Part shown: positions 24,255-33,390 of the stretch, piece by piece | Layout: the number at the start of each line of letters is the position of its first letter | How positions within the stretch are numbered: position 1 is the first letter of the stretch | Assembly (NCBI RefSeq): GCF_001570865.1 | Contig: NZ_BCSM01000007.1 | Span: 1 to 64,000 of the forward strand | Source of the DNA: Rothia kristinae NBRC 15354 | GTDB taxonomy: Bacteria; Actinomycetota; Actinomycetes; Actinomycetales; Micrococcaceae | Length of the DNA stretch: 64,000 nucleotides | Direction: 5' to 3' | The notes under the pieces: generated by a model | Told to the model about the DNA's origin: nothing | The model's database searches: none | What the model saw: only the letters and a program-made list of their open reading frames with translations | Made by a program: the position numbers and the translations under genes

Positions 24255-24287
24255 TTGGTGGCCTGTGAGTTTTACCGACATAATGTC
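24255..24287 (+). promoter_or_regulatory. ctaE-qcrCAB promoter with overlapping palindrome
   Basis: TTGGTG (24255-24260), an 18-bp spacer and CATAAT (24279-24284) precede the GTG at 24291 by 6 nt, giving a leaderless ctaE. The -10 lies inside GACATAATGTC (24277-24287), an 11-nt palindrome also present as GACATTATGT near the NfeD promoter. A second -10-like TACGAT lies at 24166-24171. Confidence 0.5.
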
Positions 24288-24290
24288 TGT

Positions 24291-24929
24291 GTGACAACTG
24301 CATCCCATACCCCCAGTCAGTCGGCGGCACCGACCCTGAACCGGCCCAACATCGTGTCCGTAGGCACGGTGGTGTGGCTGGCCAGCGAGCTGATGTTCTT
24401 CGCCGGCCTGTTCGCCATGTACTTCACGCTGCGTGCCACCTCGCCGGAGATCTGGGCGGAGGACACGAAGCTGCTGGACGTGCCCCTGGCCTTCGGCAAC
24501 ACCGTGGTCCTGGTGCTCAGCTCCGTGACCTGCCAGTTCGGCGTGTTCAAGGCGGAGCAGCTCAAGGCCCGCCGCACCGGCTCGATCTTCCAGATCGGCC
24601 AGTGGGGCATGGTCGAGTGGTTCTTCCTGACCTTCATCATGGGCGCCGTGTTCGTGAGCCTGCAGGCCATGGAGTACGCGACCCTGGTGCAGGAGGGCGT
24701 GACCATCGCCGCCAACGCCTACGGCTCGGCCTTCTACATCACCACCGGATTCCACGCGCTGCACGTGACCGCTGGGCTCATCGCGTTCCTGTTCATCATC
24801 GGACGGGCGCTGGTGGCCAAGCGATTCGGGCACTACGAGGCCACCTCCGCGATCGTCGTGTCCTACTACTGGCACTTCGTCGACGTCGTGTGGATCGTCC
24901 TGTTCGCCGTCGTCTACTTCCTGAAGTAG
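24291..24929 (+). CDS. ctaE: Cytochrome c oxidase subunit III
   Basis: A 212-residue membrane subunit of the aa3-type oxidase. Five helices are visible: VVWLASELMFFAGLFAMYF, VVLVLSSVTCQFGVF, WFFLTFIMGAVFVSLQ, FYITTGFHALHVTAGLIAFLFIIG and SYYWHFVDVVWIVLFAVVYF. SELMFFAGLF and WHFVDVVWI are diagnostic. Actinobacteria encode this subunit next to qcrCAB, because the bcc complex and aa3 oxidase form one supercomplex. GTG at 24291 sits at leaderless distance from the -10; upstream residues are not homologous. Confidence 0.95.
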   Translation: MTTASHTPSQSAAPTLNRPNIVSVGTVVWLASELMFFAGLFAMYFTLRATSPEIWAEDTKLLDVPLAFGNTVVLVLSSVTCQFGVFKAEQLKARRTGSIFQIGQWGMVEWFFLTFIMGAVFVSLQAMEYATLVQEGVTIAANAYGSAFYITTGFHALHVTAGLIAFLFIIGRALVAKRFGHYEATSAIVVSYYWHFVDVVWIVLFAVVYFLK

Positions 24930-24983
24930 CACCGTCCCGCGGGCTCCCCCACGTACTCACTCACACACCGAAGGATCATTGAC

Positions 24984-25775
24984 GTGAAGGCACTTTCCCA
25001 GAAGCGGCGTCACCCGCTGGCGGCCGTCGTCCTCCTGGCCATCGCCCTGGTGCTCACCGGCGGTCTCTACGCAGTTGCCACCGCCTCCAACCAGGCCCAG
25101 GCTGACACCGCCGCGTACACCAGCCAGGACATCGAGCAGGGTGAGAAGCTGTTCAGCGCCAACTGCGCCACCTGCCACGGCACCGAGGCCGCCGGCACCG
25201 ATGCGGGCCCGTCGCTGATCGGCGTGGGCGCTGCCGCCGTCGACTTCCAGATCGGCACCGGGCGCATGCCGCTGGAGATGCAGGGGGTGCAGGCCCAGGT
25301 CAAGCCCGGCCAGTTCAACGACGAGCAGATCAAGCAGCTCGCCGCCTACGTGGCCTCCCTCGGCGCGGGCCCGGGGGTGCCCGACGACGAGGACGTGGAC
25401 GTGTCCAAGGGCGACGCCGCCAACGGCGCCAAGGTCTTCCTGGCCAACTGCGCCATGTGCCACAACGCGGCCGGCGCCGGTGGTGCGCTGACCCGCGGCA
25501 AGTGGGCCCCGACCCTGATGGGCGTCTCCGAGAAGCACATCTGGGAGGCCATGGAGACCGGCCCGCAGAACATGCCGGTGTTCAACGACGCGAACATCAC
25601 CCCCGAGGAGAAGCGCGACGTCATCACCTACCTGAAGTCCCTGGAGACCAACACGACCCCCGGCGGCTTCGCGCTGGGCTCCCTGGGCCCCGTCTCCGAG
25701 GGCCTGTTCATCTGGACCATCGGGCTGGGCATCGTCATCGCCTTCACCGTCTGGCTGACCTCCCGCTCCGCCTGA
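24984..25775 (+). CDS. qcrC: Di-heme cytochrome c subunit of the bcc complex
   Basis: A 263-residue membrane-anchored cytochrome cc that passes electrons from the bc complex directly to the oxidase, replacing soluble cytochrome c. There are two CxxCH heme sites: C61-ATC-H65 (CATCH) and C156-AMC-H160 (CAMCH). An N-terminal signal/anchor (residues 10-33) and a C-terminal helix (FIWTIGLGIVIAFTVWL) hold it in the membrane. GTG at 24984 follows GAAGGA. It lies 54 nt after ctaE and 55 nt before qcrA. Confidence 0.96.
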   Translation: MKALSQKRRHPLAAVVLLAIALVLTGGLYAVATASNQAQADTAAYTSQDIEQGEKLFSANCATCHGTEAAGTDAGPSLIGVGAAAVDFQIGTGRMPLEMQGVQAQVKPGQFNDEQIKQLAAYVASLGAGPGVPDDEDVDVSKGDAANGAKVFLANCAMCHNAAGAGGALTRGKWAPTLMGVSEKHIWEAMETGPQNMPVFNDANITPEEKRDVITYLKSLETNTTPGGFALGSLGPVSEGLFIWTIGLGIVIAFTVWLTSRSA

Positions 25776-25830
25776 GCGGACAGGCCGCGCTCACACACAA
25801 GAATTCGTACCTAGGAAGATAGAGGAACAC

Positions 25831-26922
25831 ATGGGCAACCATCGTGACGCAGCACCGGAGAGCTCCGGCGCCGTCGCTACCTCCGATCAGCACCGCGAGG
25901 GCTCGTTCCCCGATCCGGGGCTTCCCCACCACCGTCCGCGCCTGACGGATGTGGATCCGAAGGCCGCCAAGAAGGCCGAGCACCGCGTCTCCTGGCTGTT
26001 CGTGCTCTCGATGCTGGGCTCGCTGCTGTTCTTCGTGGGCTTCTTCGGGGTCCGCGTGGACGGCGACATCTACGACGTCATGGATCCCGATCCCACCGCG
26101 CGGCTGCGCCTGCAGAACCTGCTGCTGGGGCTGGGCATCTCCTTCGCGATGTTCGGCATCGGCGTCGGGATCGTGCAGTGGGCCCGCAGCCTGATGCCCG
26201 ATCACGAGATGGTCGAGATGCGCCACGAGATCTCCGCCGAGCCCGACCGGGCCGAGGCCCAGGAGATCGTGGAGACCATCATCGAGGAGTCCGGGGTCAA
26301 GCGCCGCCCGCTGCTGCGCAACACCCTGATCGGCGCCGTGATCCTCGCGCCGCTGACCTTCGTGACCCTGTTCCGCGAGCTCGGCCCCATCAACCCCGGC
26401 GTGCTCAAGCAGACCCTGTGGGGCGAGGGCGTGCGCCTGGTCCGGGACCCCTCCGGGACCCCCATCCGCGCCGCGGACGTGACCATCGGCTCCGCCTACC
26501 ACGTGCTGCCGGAGAACATCCTCGGGATCTCCCACCAGGACGGCTACCTGGAGGAGAAGGCCAAGGCCGTCGTCCTGCTGATGCGCATGAAGCCCGAGGA
26601 GATGCACGTCTCCAAGGGCCGCGAGGACTGGAACGTGGACGGCATCGTCGCCTACTCCAAGGTCTGCACGCACGTCGGGTGCCCCATCGCCCTGTACGAG
26701 CAGCGCACCCACCACCTGCTGTGCCCCTGCCACCAGTCCACCTTCGACGCCTCCCACGAGTGCGAGGTCATCTTCGGCCCCGCCGCGCACGCCCTGCCCC
26801 AGCTGCCCATCCGGGTCAACGCCGAGGGCTACCTGGAGGCGCGCAGCGACTTCCACGAGCCCGTCGGCCCGGCCTACTGGGAGCGCGGCAAGCAGAAAAA
26901 AGAAATGGCGAGTGAGGCCTGA
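25831..26922 (+). CDS. qcrA: Rieske iron-sulfur subunit of the bcc complex
   Basis: A 363-residue Rieske protein of the long actinobacterial type. It has three membrane helices (about 52-75, 92-116, 160-185) rather than one. The [2Fe-2S] ligands are C279-TH281 with C284 (CTHVGC), and C298-PC300-H301 (CPCH). ATG at 25831 follows AGAGGAA. The protein oxidises menaquinol at the Qo site and reduces QcrC. qcrB starts 2 nt after its stop. Confidence 0.96.
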   Translation: MGNHRDAAPESSGAVATSDQHREGSFPDPGLPHHRPRLTDVDPKAAKKAEHRVSWLFVLSMLGSLLFFVGFFGVRVDGDIYDVMDPDPTARLRLQNLLLGLGISFAMFGIGVGIVQWARSLMPDHEMVEMRHEISAEPDRAEAQEIVETIIEESGVKRRPLLRNTLIGAVILAPLTFVTLFRELGPINPGVLKQTLWGEGVRLVRDPSGTPIRAADVTIGSAYHVLPENILGISHQDGYLEEKAKAVVLLMRMKPEEMHVSKGREDWNVDGIVAYSKVCTHVGCPIALYEQRTHHLLCPCHQSTFDASHECEVIFGPAAHALPQLPIRVNAEGYLEARSDFHEPVGPAYWERGKQKKEMASEA

Positions 26923-26924
26923 TC

Positions 26925-28556
26925 ATGTCCAACGCTGTGACCGAATACCAGCCGGAGACCCGCACCGGCCGCATTGCCAACTTCGTCGACTCCCGCGTCG
27001 GGATGTCCGGGATCATCAAGGAGTTCGGCCGGAAGATCTTCCCGGATCACTGGTCCTTCATGTTCGGCGAGGTGGCCCTGTACTGCCTGGTCATCCTCAT
27101 CCTGTCCGGGACCTACCTGACCTTCTTCTTCAACCCCACCATGGACACCGTCATCTACGACGGCGCCTACGTGCCCATGAAGGGCGTGGAGATGTCCGGG
27201 GCCTACGCCTCGGCGCTGGACATCTCCTTCGAGACCCGCGGCGGGCTGTTCATGCGCCAGGTCCACCACTGGGCCGCGCTGATGTTCGTCGTCGCGATCG
27301 CGGTGCACATGATGCGCGTGTTCTTCACCGGCGCCTTCCGCCGCCCGCGCGAGCTGAACTGGGTCGTCGGCGGCACGCTGTTCGTGCTGGCCATGGCCGC
27401 CGGGTTCACCGGCTACTCCCTGCCCGATGACGTGCTCTCCGGCAACGGCCTGCGCATCATCGACGGCGTCATGAAGGCGATCCCGCTGGTCGGCACCTAC
27501 CTCTCCCTGTTCTTCTTCGGCGGGGAGTTCCCGGGCCACCACGTGATCGGGCGCCTGTACACGCTGCACATCATGATCGTGCCGGCCCTGATCCTGCTGA
27601 CGGTGGCCATCCACCTGTTCATGGTCGTCGTGCACAAGCACACCCAGTACCCGGGTCCGGGCCGGACCGAGAAGAACGTCGTGGGCTTCCCCGTGGGCCC
27701 CGTCTACGCCGCGAAGGCCGGCGGGTTCTTCTTCATCGTCTTCGGCGTGATCGCCCTGCTCGGGGCGACCACCACGATCAACGCGATCTGGAACTACGGC
27801 CCCTATGATCCCTCCCCCGTGCAGGCCGGTACGCAGCCGGACTGGTACATCGGCTGGGTCGACGGCGCCCTGCGCCTGATGCCCGGCTCCTGGCCGTGGC
27901 ACTGGCAGCTGCAGGCCGGCGGCACCTGGGTCCTGGCGGTCCTGCTGCCGATGATCCCCGCCGCTATCCTGCTGGGCGTGTTCTTCACCTGGCCGTGGCT
28001 GGAGCGGTGGGTGACCAAGGACAACCGGGAGCACCACATCCTGGATCGTCCCCGCAACGCCCCGTTCCGCACGGGTGCCGGGGTCGCCGGGATCACCTGG
28101 TACGCCGTGATGATGACCGCCGCGAGCTCCGACCTGATCGCCACCCACTTCCACGTGGCCTTCAACGACGTGCTCTACGTGCTGCGGTTCCTGTTCTTCT
28201 TCGGCCCGTTCATCGCCTTCGAGATCACTCGGCGGATCTGCCTGTCCCTGCAGCGCAAGGACCGGGAGCTGGTCCTGCACGGCGTCGAGTCCGGTCGGGT
28301 CGTCCAGCTGCCGCACGGCGAGTTCATCGAGATCCACGAGCCGCTGAACGAGTACGACCGGTACCGCCTGGTCTCCTTCGAGTCCCCCGTCTACCAGCCG
28401 GCCACCCCGGATGAGGACGGGAAGATCGGCGGCAAGGAGAAGATCCGCGGGGCCCTGTCCCGCCTGTTCTTCCACGACCGGGTCGCCCCGGTCACCCCGC
28501 GTGAGCTGGAGGCGGCACAGCACCACCACGAGCTGGAGTCCGACGAGAAGCACTGA
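26925..28556 (+). CDS. qcrB: Cytochrome b subunit of the bcc complex
   Basis: A 543-residue multi-helix cytochrome b, the core quinol-oxidising subunit. RQVHHWAALMFVVAIAVHMMRVFF and GRLYTLHIMIVPALILLTVAIHLF hold the four heme-ligand histidines. An actinobacterial C-terminal extension (after about 430) is mainly soluble and charged and ends HHHELESDEKH. This is the homologue of the mycobacterial target of Q203-type inhibitors. ATG at 26925 follows GAGG. A strong terminator follows the stop. Confidence 0.96.
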   Translation: MSNAVTEYQPETRTGRIANFVDSRVGMSGIIKEFGRKIFPDHWSFMFGEVALYCLVILILSGTYLTFFFNPTMDTVIYDGAYVPMKGVEMSGAYASALDISFETRGGLFMRQVHHWAALMFVVAIAVHMMRVFFTGAFRRPRELNWVVGGTLFVLAMAAGFTGYSLPDDVLSGNGLRIIDGVMKAIPLVGTYLSLFFFGGEFPGHHVIGRLYTLHIMIVPALILLTVAIHLFMVVVHKHTQYPGPGRTEKNVVGFPVGPVYAAKAGGFFFIVFGVIALLGATTTINAIWNYGPYDPSPVQAGTQPDWYIGWVDGALRLMPGSWPWHWQLQAGGTWVLAVLLPMIPAAILLGVFFTWPWLERWVTKDNREHHILDRPRNAPFRTGAGVAGITWYAVMMTAASSDLIATHFHVAFNDVLYVLRFLFFFGPFIAFEITRRICLSLQRKDRELVLHGVESGRVVQLPHGEFIEIHEPLNEYDRYRLVSFESPVYQPATPDEDGKIGGKEKIRGALSRLFFHDRVAPVTPRELEAAQHHHELESDEKH

Positions 28557-28579
28557 TCCGCTCCCCCGGTCTGGACAGG

Positions 28580-28605
28580 CCCCGCGCATCGGCTGATGCG
28601 CGGGG
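28580..28605 (+). terminator. Terminator of ctaE-qcrCAB
   Basis: CCCCGCGCATC, loop GGCT, GATGCGCGGGG, followed by TCTCTT. A perfect 11-bp stem 24 nt after the qcrB stop. Confidence 0.75.
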
Positions 28606-29955
28606 TCTCTTCGCATACTCTGGGCCGGGTTCGGACCGGGCTCACCTCGCGGGCCGTTCGGGAGGGGTTCGTCGTTTCGGGACCGGAATACCCCGTCCCG
28701 AAGCGACGAACCCGTCCCCAAACGCGGCCGATGCCGGTTCCGGTCCCCTGGTGCTCATGACGTGAGACCCGGCCGGCACACACCCACCGGGTCCGAACGG
28801 GGACCCGCCCTCGCCTCCACGTCGCCCTGCGCCGCACTGGCGAGGCCCTGAGGTCCCTGTTCCGGAGCCGGTGCCCTGTCCCGGAGCGGATCCGGCGCCC
28901 CCTCTGGCGGCGTCGGCCCACCGTCACCACTCTTGCGGGGCTGCCCGCTGACTTGCGTTCGGAGGCGCACACAGACGCAGAGAGGCGCTGGAGCACGGGG
29001 CCGGCGCGGCGGGCGCAGGCCGGGGGTGCCATATCCGGGCTGGGCGGGTGCTGCGGCGCGGTGCCCGGCTCCAGGTGGGAGCGCGAGAGGGGACGAGGGG
29101 CAGGCTCTCGGTCGGGTCTCGGTCATCACGTTGAGTACGTGCGGTCACACGGTGGATTTGGTCCCCGCCGGGGAGAGCCGCAGGAGCCGCAGGGCCGATC
29201 CAGCGTCCTGGGCGTCGCTTCCTGACTCGTCTCTCTCCCCGCCCCCGCGGAGATACCGGATGCGTGCTGAGATGCGGGGATCGTGTTGGGATACCGCACG
29301 ACGGGACGCACCTGAGAACGAACAGTGTACCCCAGCACTAAACCCTCATCTCAACGCACTCGGGAGTGCTGCACTCACGACGCTGCGGGCACGCGGCATC
29401 ACCGGGAAGGCATCGCCGGAGCCGGACGCGGGGCGGGCGTCCTGCATCCGATGATCCGGGGTAGGTCCTTCTGCCGGGGACCCGCCCCGGCTTCCGGCAT
29501 GGCGCCGACGGTTTGGCGAAAACCAGAGGAGCACTCCCCGGTCGGCCCAGCGTCGCCCCCGTCGGTCTGGGATCGGCCCAGGGTCAGTCCGGGAACGAGA
29601 CCACCCGGATCCCCCGACTTGGCTCGCCCGTAGGGGACAGACAGAGGGTTGCCTCCGGCGGAGAACCGGGGCCCGTGGGACCGGTATCGGACCCTGCGGG
29701 GGGCTCCAGCATGAGGCAGCCCTCGGCAGATGGTCCCCGGTCCCCCACCGGGCCGATGGCGCCCGGCGGGGCCCGGCATCGACGGGCGCCACGGCGACAG
29801 CTGCTCGCCACGAGAACGGACGCCCCTCGGGCAGACTGTCCGCGGGCCCGAGGCGTGCGCATCCCCGCAAGGCCGCGGGCCGGGAGAAGAAAGCCGGCTT
29901 CCGAGCGCAGCGGCCCCGCGAGGGCATCAGACAGGGGCACAGGGGCGCAAGCATA
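28606..29955. other. Gene-poor interval between the qcr and cta operons
   Basis: About 1.35 kb in which I find no gene. Open frames exist on both strands, but they are short, mutually overlapping, lack recognisable protein features and do not show the strong G/C third-position bias of the neighbours. Base composition is uneven, with more A/T near 29110-29170 and 29260-29400. One long inverted repeat (28665-28713) is present. I see no tRNA, rRNA or transposase remnant that I can support. Confidence 0.5.
28665..28713. repeat. Long imperfect inverted repeat
   Basis: A 19-nt arm at 28665-28683 pairs with 28695-28713, with one G-U type mismatch and an 11-nt loop. No T run follows on either side, so it is not a simple terminator. 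It could be a structured RNA element or protein-binding site. Confidence 0.55.
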
Positions 29956-30012
29956 CGAAAAAGGAGCGTCCCCCTCGGTGCAGAGCATGCTCTGCACCGA
30001 GGGGGACGCTCC
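29956..30012 (-). terminator. Terminator of ctaC-ctaD-ctaF (perfect 50-bp palindrome)
   Basis: Positions 29963-30012 form a perfect 50-bp palindrome, centre 29987/29988. On the - strand it is followed by TTTTT, 67 nt after the ctaF stop. CGTAT / ATACG flanks could extend the stem past a small bulge. Confidence 0.8.
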
Positions 30013-30078
30013 CGTATCGTGCCGGTACCTACCCGGCGGCCGCGGTTCCCCACACCGGGGATCCGCGGCGGAGGGGTG

Positions 30079-30480
30079 TCAGTGGGCGTGGGCCCCGCGG
30101 TTGTACTCGTAGACCCAGCCGACGAGGCCGACCACGGCCAGCGGGGCCGCGATCGCCAGGATCCACCAGCCCACGGCCATGCCGACGACGGCGATGGCGC
30201 AGACGATGCCCAGCATCAGGGGCCACCAGCTCCACGGGGAGTAGAACCCGTAGTCCCCGGCGGCGTCCACGATCTCACCGTCCAGGTTGTCCGACGGCTG
30301 ATCGGGGTGGTGCTTCTCCGTGAAGAAGATGAAGAAGGCCAGGAACCCGCACATGATGGCGGTCAGCAGCAGGGCGGGGAATCCGACCCACTCCTCGAAG
30401 CCCGTCATGAAGCCGTAGACGATGGCCACGGGGACCAGGAAGACCGCGAGGCCTCCGAAGATCAGACCGGTGATGCGCAT
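30079..30480 (-). CDS. ctaF: Cytochrome c oxidase subunit IV (actinobacterial)
   Basis: A 133-residue small membrane subunit of the actinobacterial aa3 oxidase. There are four hydrophobic segments (GLIFGGLAVFLVPVAIVYG, FPALLLTAIMCGFLAFFIFF, WWPLMLGIVCAIAVVGMAVG, LAIAAPLAVVGLVGWVYEY). The loop with DGEIVDAAGDYGFYSPWSWWP is characteristic of the family. It starts 15 nt after ctaD, completing the ctaC-ctaD-ctaF operon. Confidence 0.93.
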   Translation of the reverse strand: MRITGLIFGGLAVFLVPVAIVYGFMTGFEEWVGFPALLLTAIMCGFLAFFIFFTEKHHPDQPSDNLDGEIVDAAGDYGFYSPWSWWPLMLGIVCAIAVVGMAVGWWILAIAAPLAVVGLVGWVYEYNRGAHAH

Positions 30481-30495
30481 AGCGTGTCTCCTCCC

Positions 30496-32199
30496 CTAGG
30501 CGCTGACCGAGGCGGCCTTGCGGGCCGCCGCGGCGACGTCGTGGTTGGTGGACAGTTCCGGATGGTGCAGATCCAGCGCGGGGCGCTCGGAGCGGATCCG
30601 GGGCAGGGCGGTGAAGTTGTGCCGCGGGGGCGGGCAGGAGGTCGCCCACTCCAGCGAACCGCCGAAGCCCCAGGGATCGTCCACCTCGACCTTCTTGCCG
30701 TAGCGGGTGGTGATGTACACGTTCCAGAAGAACGGGATCATCGACACCGCCAGGATCATCGAGCCGATCGTGGAGATCTGGTTCATCCAGGTGAAGCCGT
30801 CCTCGACCATGTAGTCCGCGTAGCGACGCGGCATGCCGTCCACACCCAGCCAGTGCTGGATCAGGAAGGTCGTGTGGAAGCCGATGAACAGCAGCCAGAA
30901 GTGGATCTTGCCCAGGCGCTCGTTCAGCATCTTGCCGGTGAACTTGGGCCACCAGAAGTAGGTCGCCGCGAAGGCGCAGAACACCACGGTGCCGAAGATC
31001 GTGTAGTGGAAGTGCGCCACCACGAAGTAGGTGTCGGACAGGTGGAAGTCCAGCGGCGGGGTGGCCAGGATGATGCCGGTGACGCCGCCGAACAGGAAGG
31101 TCAGCAGGAAGCCGAACACCCACAGCATCGGCGTCTCGAAGGTCATCGAACCCTGCCACATCGTGCCGATCCAGTTGAAGAACTTCACGCCCGTGGGCAC
31201 GCCGATCATCATCGTCATGAAGGAGAAGAACGGCAGCATCACGGCGCCGGTCACGTACATGTGGTGCGCCCACACGGTCACCGACAGGGCGGCGATCGCG
31301 ATGGTCGCGTACACCAGGCCCTTGTAGCCGAAGATCGGCTTGCGGGAGAACACCGGGATGATCTCGGAGACGACGCCGAAGAACGGCAGCGCCAGGACGT
31401 ACACCTCGGGGTGCCCGAAGAACCAGAACAGGTGCTGCCACAGGATCGGCCCGCCGTTCTCGGCGTCGTAGATGTGACCGCCCAGGCGACGGTCCATCCC
31501 CAGGGCGAACAGCGCCGCGGCCAGCGGCGGGAAGATCATGATGATCAGGATCGCGGTGATCAGGGTGGTCCAGGTGAACACCGGGGTGCGCCACATGGTC
31601 ATGCCCGGGGCGCGCATGCACAGGATCGTGGTGATGAAGTTGACGCCGCCCATGATGGTGCCGAAGCCCTGCAGCGCCAGGCCGAAGACCCACAGGTCGC
31701 CGCCCACGCTGGGGCTGTAGGTGGTGGAGTTCAGCGGGGCGTAGGCGAACCAGCCGAAGGAGGCCGCACCCTGCGGGGTGAGGAACCCGGCGATCGCGAC
31801 CAGCGAGCCGAACAGGAAGAACCAGAAGGCCAGCGCGTTCAGCCGCGGGAAGGCGACGTCGGGCGCGCCGATCTGCAGGGGCACGATGACGTTGGCGAAC
31901 CCGACGAACACGGGCGTGCCGAACATCAGCAGCATCAGGGTGCCGTGCATCGTGAACAGCTGGTTGAACTGGTCCTTGGTCTCCAGGATCTGCATCCCCG
32001 GCTCGAACAGCTCCAGGCGCATGATCAGCGCCATCACGCCGGCGAGGCAGAAGAAGGTGAAGGACGCGATCAGGTACATGTACCCGATGGTCTTGTGGTC
32101 GGTGGACGTCAGCCAGTTGACGACGATGCGCCCGCGGGAGCGGGGCACGGCGCGCGGAGCAACTTGGGTCTGGTCCGCTGAATACTCGAAGGTAGACAT
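30496..32199 (-). CDS. ctaD: Cytochrome c oxidase subunit I
   Basis: A 567-residue heme-copper oxidase core with twelve helices. [17 protein letters not shown] carries the CuB His and the cross-linked Tyr of A1-type oxidases. HHMYVTG adds the other CuB ligands, and [13 protein letters not shown] binds the hemes. The proton-pumping subunit binds heme a, a3 and CuB and reduces O2 to water. ATG at 32199 ([12 protein letters not shown]) begins about 35 residues before [12 protein letters not shown]; the frame open further upstream lies in ctaC. It starts 10 nt after the ctaC stop. Confidence 0.96.
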   Translation of the reverse strand: MSTFEYSADQTQVAPRAVPRSRGRIVVNWLTSTDHKTIGYMYLIASFTFFCLAGVMALIMRLELFEPGMQILETKDQFNQLFTMHGTLMLLMFGTPVFVGFANVIVPLQIGAPDVAFPRLNALAFWFFLFGSLVAIAGFLTPQGAASFGWFAYAPLNSTTYSPSVGGDLWVFGLALQGFGTIMGGVNFITTILCMRAPGMTMWRTPVFTWTTLITAILIIMIFPPLAAALFALGMDRRLGGHIYDAENGGPILWQHLFWFFGHPEVYVLALPFFGVVSEIIPVFSRKPIFGYKGLVYATIAIAALSVTVWAHHMYVTGAVMLPFFSFMTMMIGVPTGVKFFNWIGTMWQGSMTFETPMLWVFGFLLTFLFGGVTGIILATPPLDFHLSDTYFVVAHFHYTIFGTVVFCAFAATYFWWPKFTGKMLNERLGKIHFWLLFIGFHTTFLIQHWLGVDGMPRRYADYMVEDGFTWMNQISTIGSMILAVSMIPFFWNVYITTRYGKKVEVDDPWGFGGSLEWATSCPPPRHNFTALPRIRSERPALDLHHPELSTNHDVAAAARKAASVSA

Positions 32200-32209
32200 C
32201 GGTGCTTCC

Positions 32210-33076
32210 CTACTGGTCGGTCTTGGTCTTGTTCGGGTTCCGGTTGTACTCGTCGCCGAGGATCCCGTGGTTCTGCGGGTGACCCTCGTCGGCGAACAGC
32301 TCCATCTGCTTCCGGTAGTCCTCCTGGGAGACCACCTTGACCTTGAAGAGCATCTCGGAGTGGTATTCACCGCACAGCTCGGCGCACTTGCCCTGGTACT
32401 CCCCCGTACCGCCGGTGGTGAAGCTCATGTAGTTGGTCTGGCCGGGGATCGTGTCCAGCTTCTGCAGGAACGCCGGAACCCAGAAGGAGTGGTTGACGTC
32501 GCGGCTCTTCAGCTGCAGCTCGACCTTGGAGTGCTCCGGCAGGTAGAGGGTGTCCAGCTTCTCTTCGACGCCCTCCTTGCCGGTCAGGTCCGCCTGCGCC
32601 CCGGAGGTGTGCACGTTGGAGTCCACGTAGTTGAAGTCCCAGGCCCACTGCTTGCCGTAGACCTCGACGGTGACGTCGGGGTGGTCGTAGCGGGCGTCCA
32701 CCTCGCGCTCGACGCGATCGGAGAAGGAGAAGAGGCTGACGATCAGGATGATCGGGACCAGCGTGTAGAAGATCTCCAGCGGCAGGTGGTAGCCCACCTG
32801 CTTGGGGTACCCGGTCTCGTTCTTGCGACGCCGGTAGGCGATGATGCACCACAGCATCAGACCCCAGGTGATCAGGCCCACGGCCAGCGCCGCGATCCAC
32901 GACCCGATCCACAGATCCATGATCGTGTCCACGTGGTTGGTGGTGCCCCGCTGCGTCGGCAGGAAGCCTCGCTGCGCGACGTCCGAACACCCCGTCATCA
33001 GCAGGGTGGCCGCGGCCGATGCCCCGACGACGAGCGTCTTGGTCCACCGGGAGCCGGTTCGATGCTGCGAACTCAC
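32210..33076 (-). CDS. ctaC: Cytochrome c oxidase subunit II (lipoprotein)
   Basis: A 288-residue CuA-bearing subunit that accepts electrons from QcrC. The signal peptide ends in lipobox LMTGC, so the mature protein is probably lipid-anchored. Two membrane helices follow, and the periplasmic-side cupredoxin domain holds [12 protein letters not shown], the CuA site, plus [11 protein letters not shown] place the start at GTG 33076, because GAGGAAGGG lies 8 nt upstream. An ATG at 33100 would add eight acidic residues before the signal peptide and put that ribosome site inside the gene. Confidence 0.93.
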   Translation of the reverse strand: MSSQHRTGSRWTKTLVVGASAAATLLMTGCSDVAQRGFLPTQRGTTNHVDTIMDLWIGSWIAALAVGLITWGLMLWCIIAYRRRKNETGYPKQVGYHLPLEIFYTLVPIILIVSLFSFSDRVEREVDARYDHPDVTVEVYGKQWAWDFNYVDSNVHTSGAQADLTGKEGVEEKLDTLYLPEHSKVELQLKSRDVNHSFWVPAFLQKLDTIPGQTNYMSFTTGGTGEYQGKCAELCGEYHSEMLFKVKVVSQEDYRKQMELFADEGHPQNHGILGDEYNRNPNKTKTDQ

Positions 33077-33390
33077 AGACTGCCCTTCCTCTAAATCCAT
33101 GCGTGTGATGCGGCGCAGGGGCGGTCCGGTGTGCCTCCCGGAGGGGAAGCCGGGACCGACCCTAGCCTGGTTTTCTCTTCAGAAGCTTACCCGCACCTGC
33201 GAGTTCGCACTGACACTGTGTCATCAGGATATCCCGTGTCGCGCGCCTCGCCCGGCTGCGACATCCCGGTCTCGAGGACCGCGCCGCCGCGTGATCCCGG
33301 GGCAGCAGCCGCACGCGAACGCGGCCCGCATCCGCCCTCCTGGGAGGGGGGATGCGGGCCACGTTACGCTCGGGAATCCGCGTGGGCGGA
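33077..33390. promoter_or_regulatory. ctaC upstream region: -10 and TGACAC palindrome
   Basis: On the - strand a TAGGGT -10 spans 33164-33159, giving a ctaC leader of about 75 nt; no good -35 is seen. Upstream at 33211-33223 is TGACACTGTGTCA, a perfect 13-nt palindrome that could be an activator or repressor site. The rest of this 314-bp stretch holds only the erpA terminator. Confidence 0.45.
33323..33360 (-). terminator. Terminator after erpA
   Basis: GGCCCGCATCC pairs with GGATGCGGGCC, with an inner CCCTCC / GGAGGG extension. It lies 31 nt downstream of the erpA stop. Confidence 0.6.

Noticed and set aside
29513-30112. Open frames of about 200 codons on both strands in the qcr-cta gap.
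   Set aside because: They overlap each other and a terminator palindrome, are rich in Pro/Arg/Gly as expected for noncoding GC-rich DNA, and match no family.
33098-33100. ATG as the ctaC start.
   Set aside because: It places a strong ribosome site inside the gene and adds acidic residues before the signal peptide; GTG at 33076 fits better.
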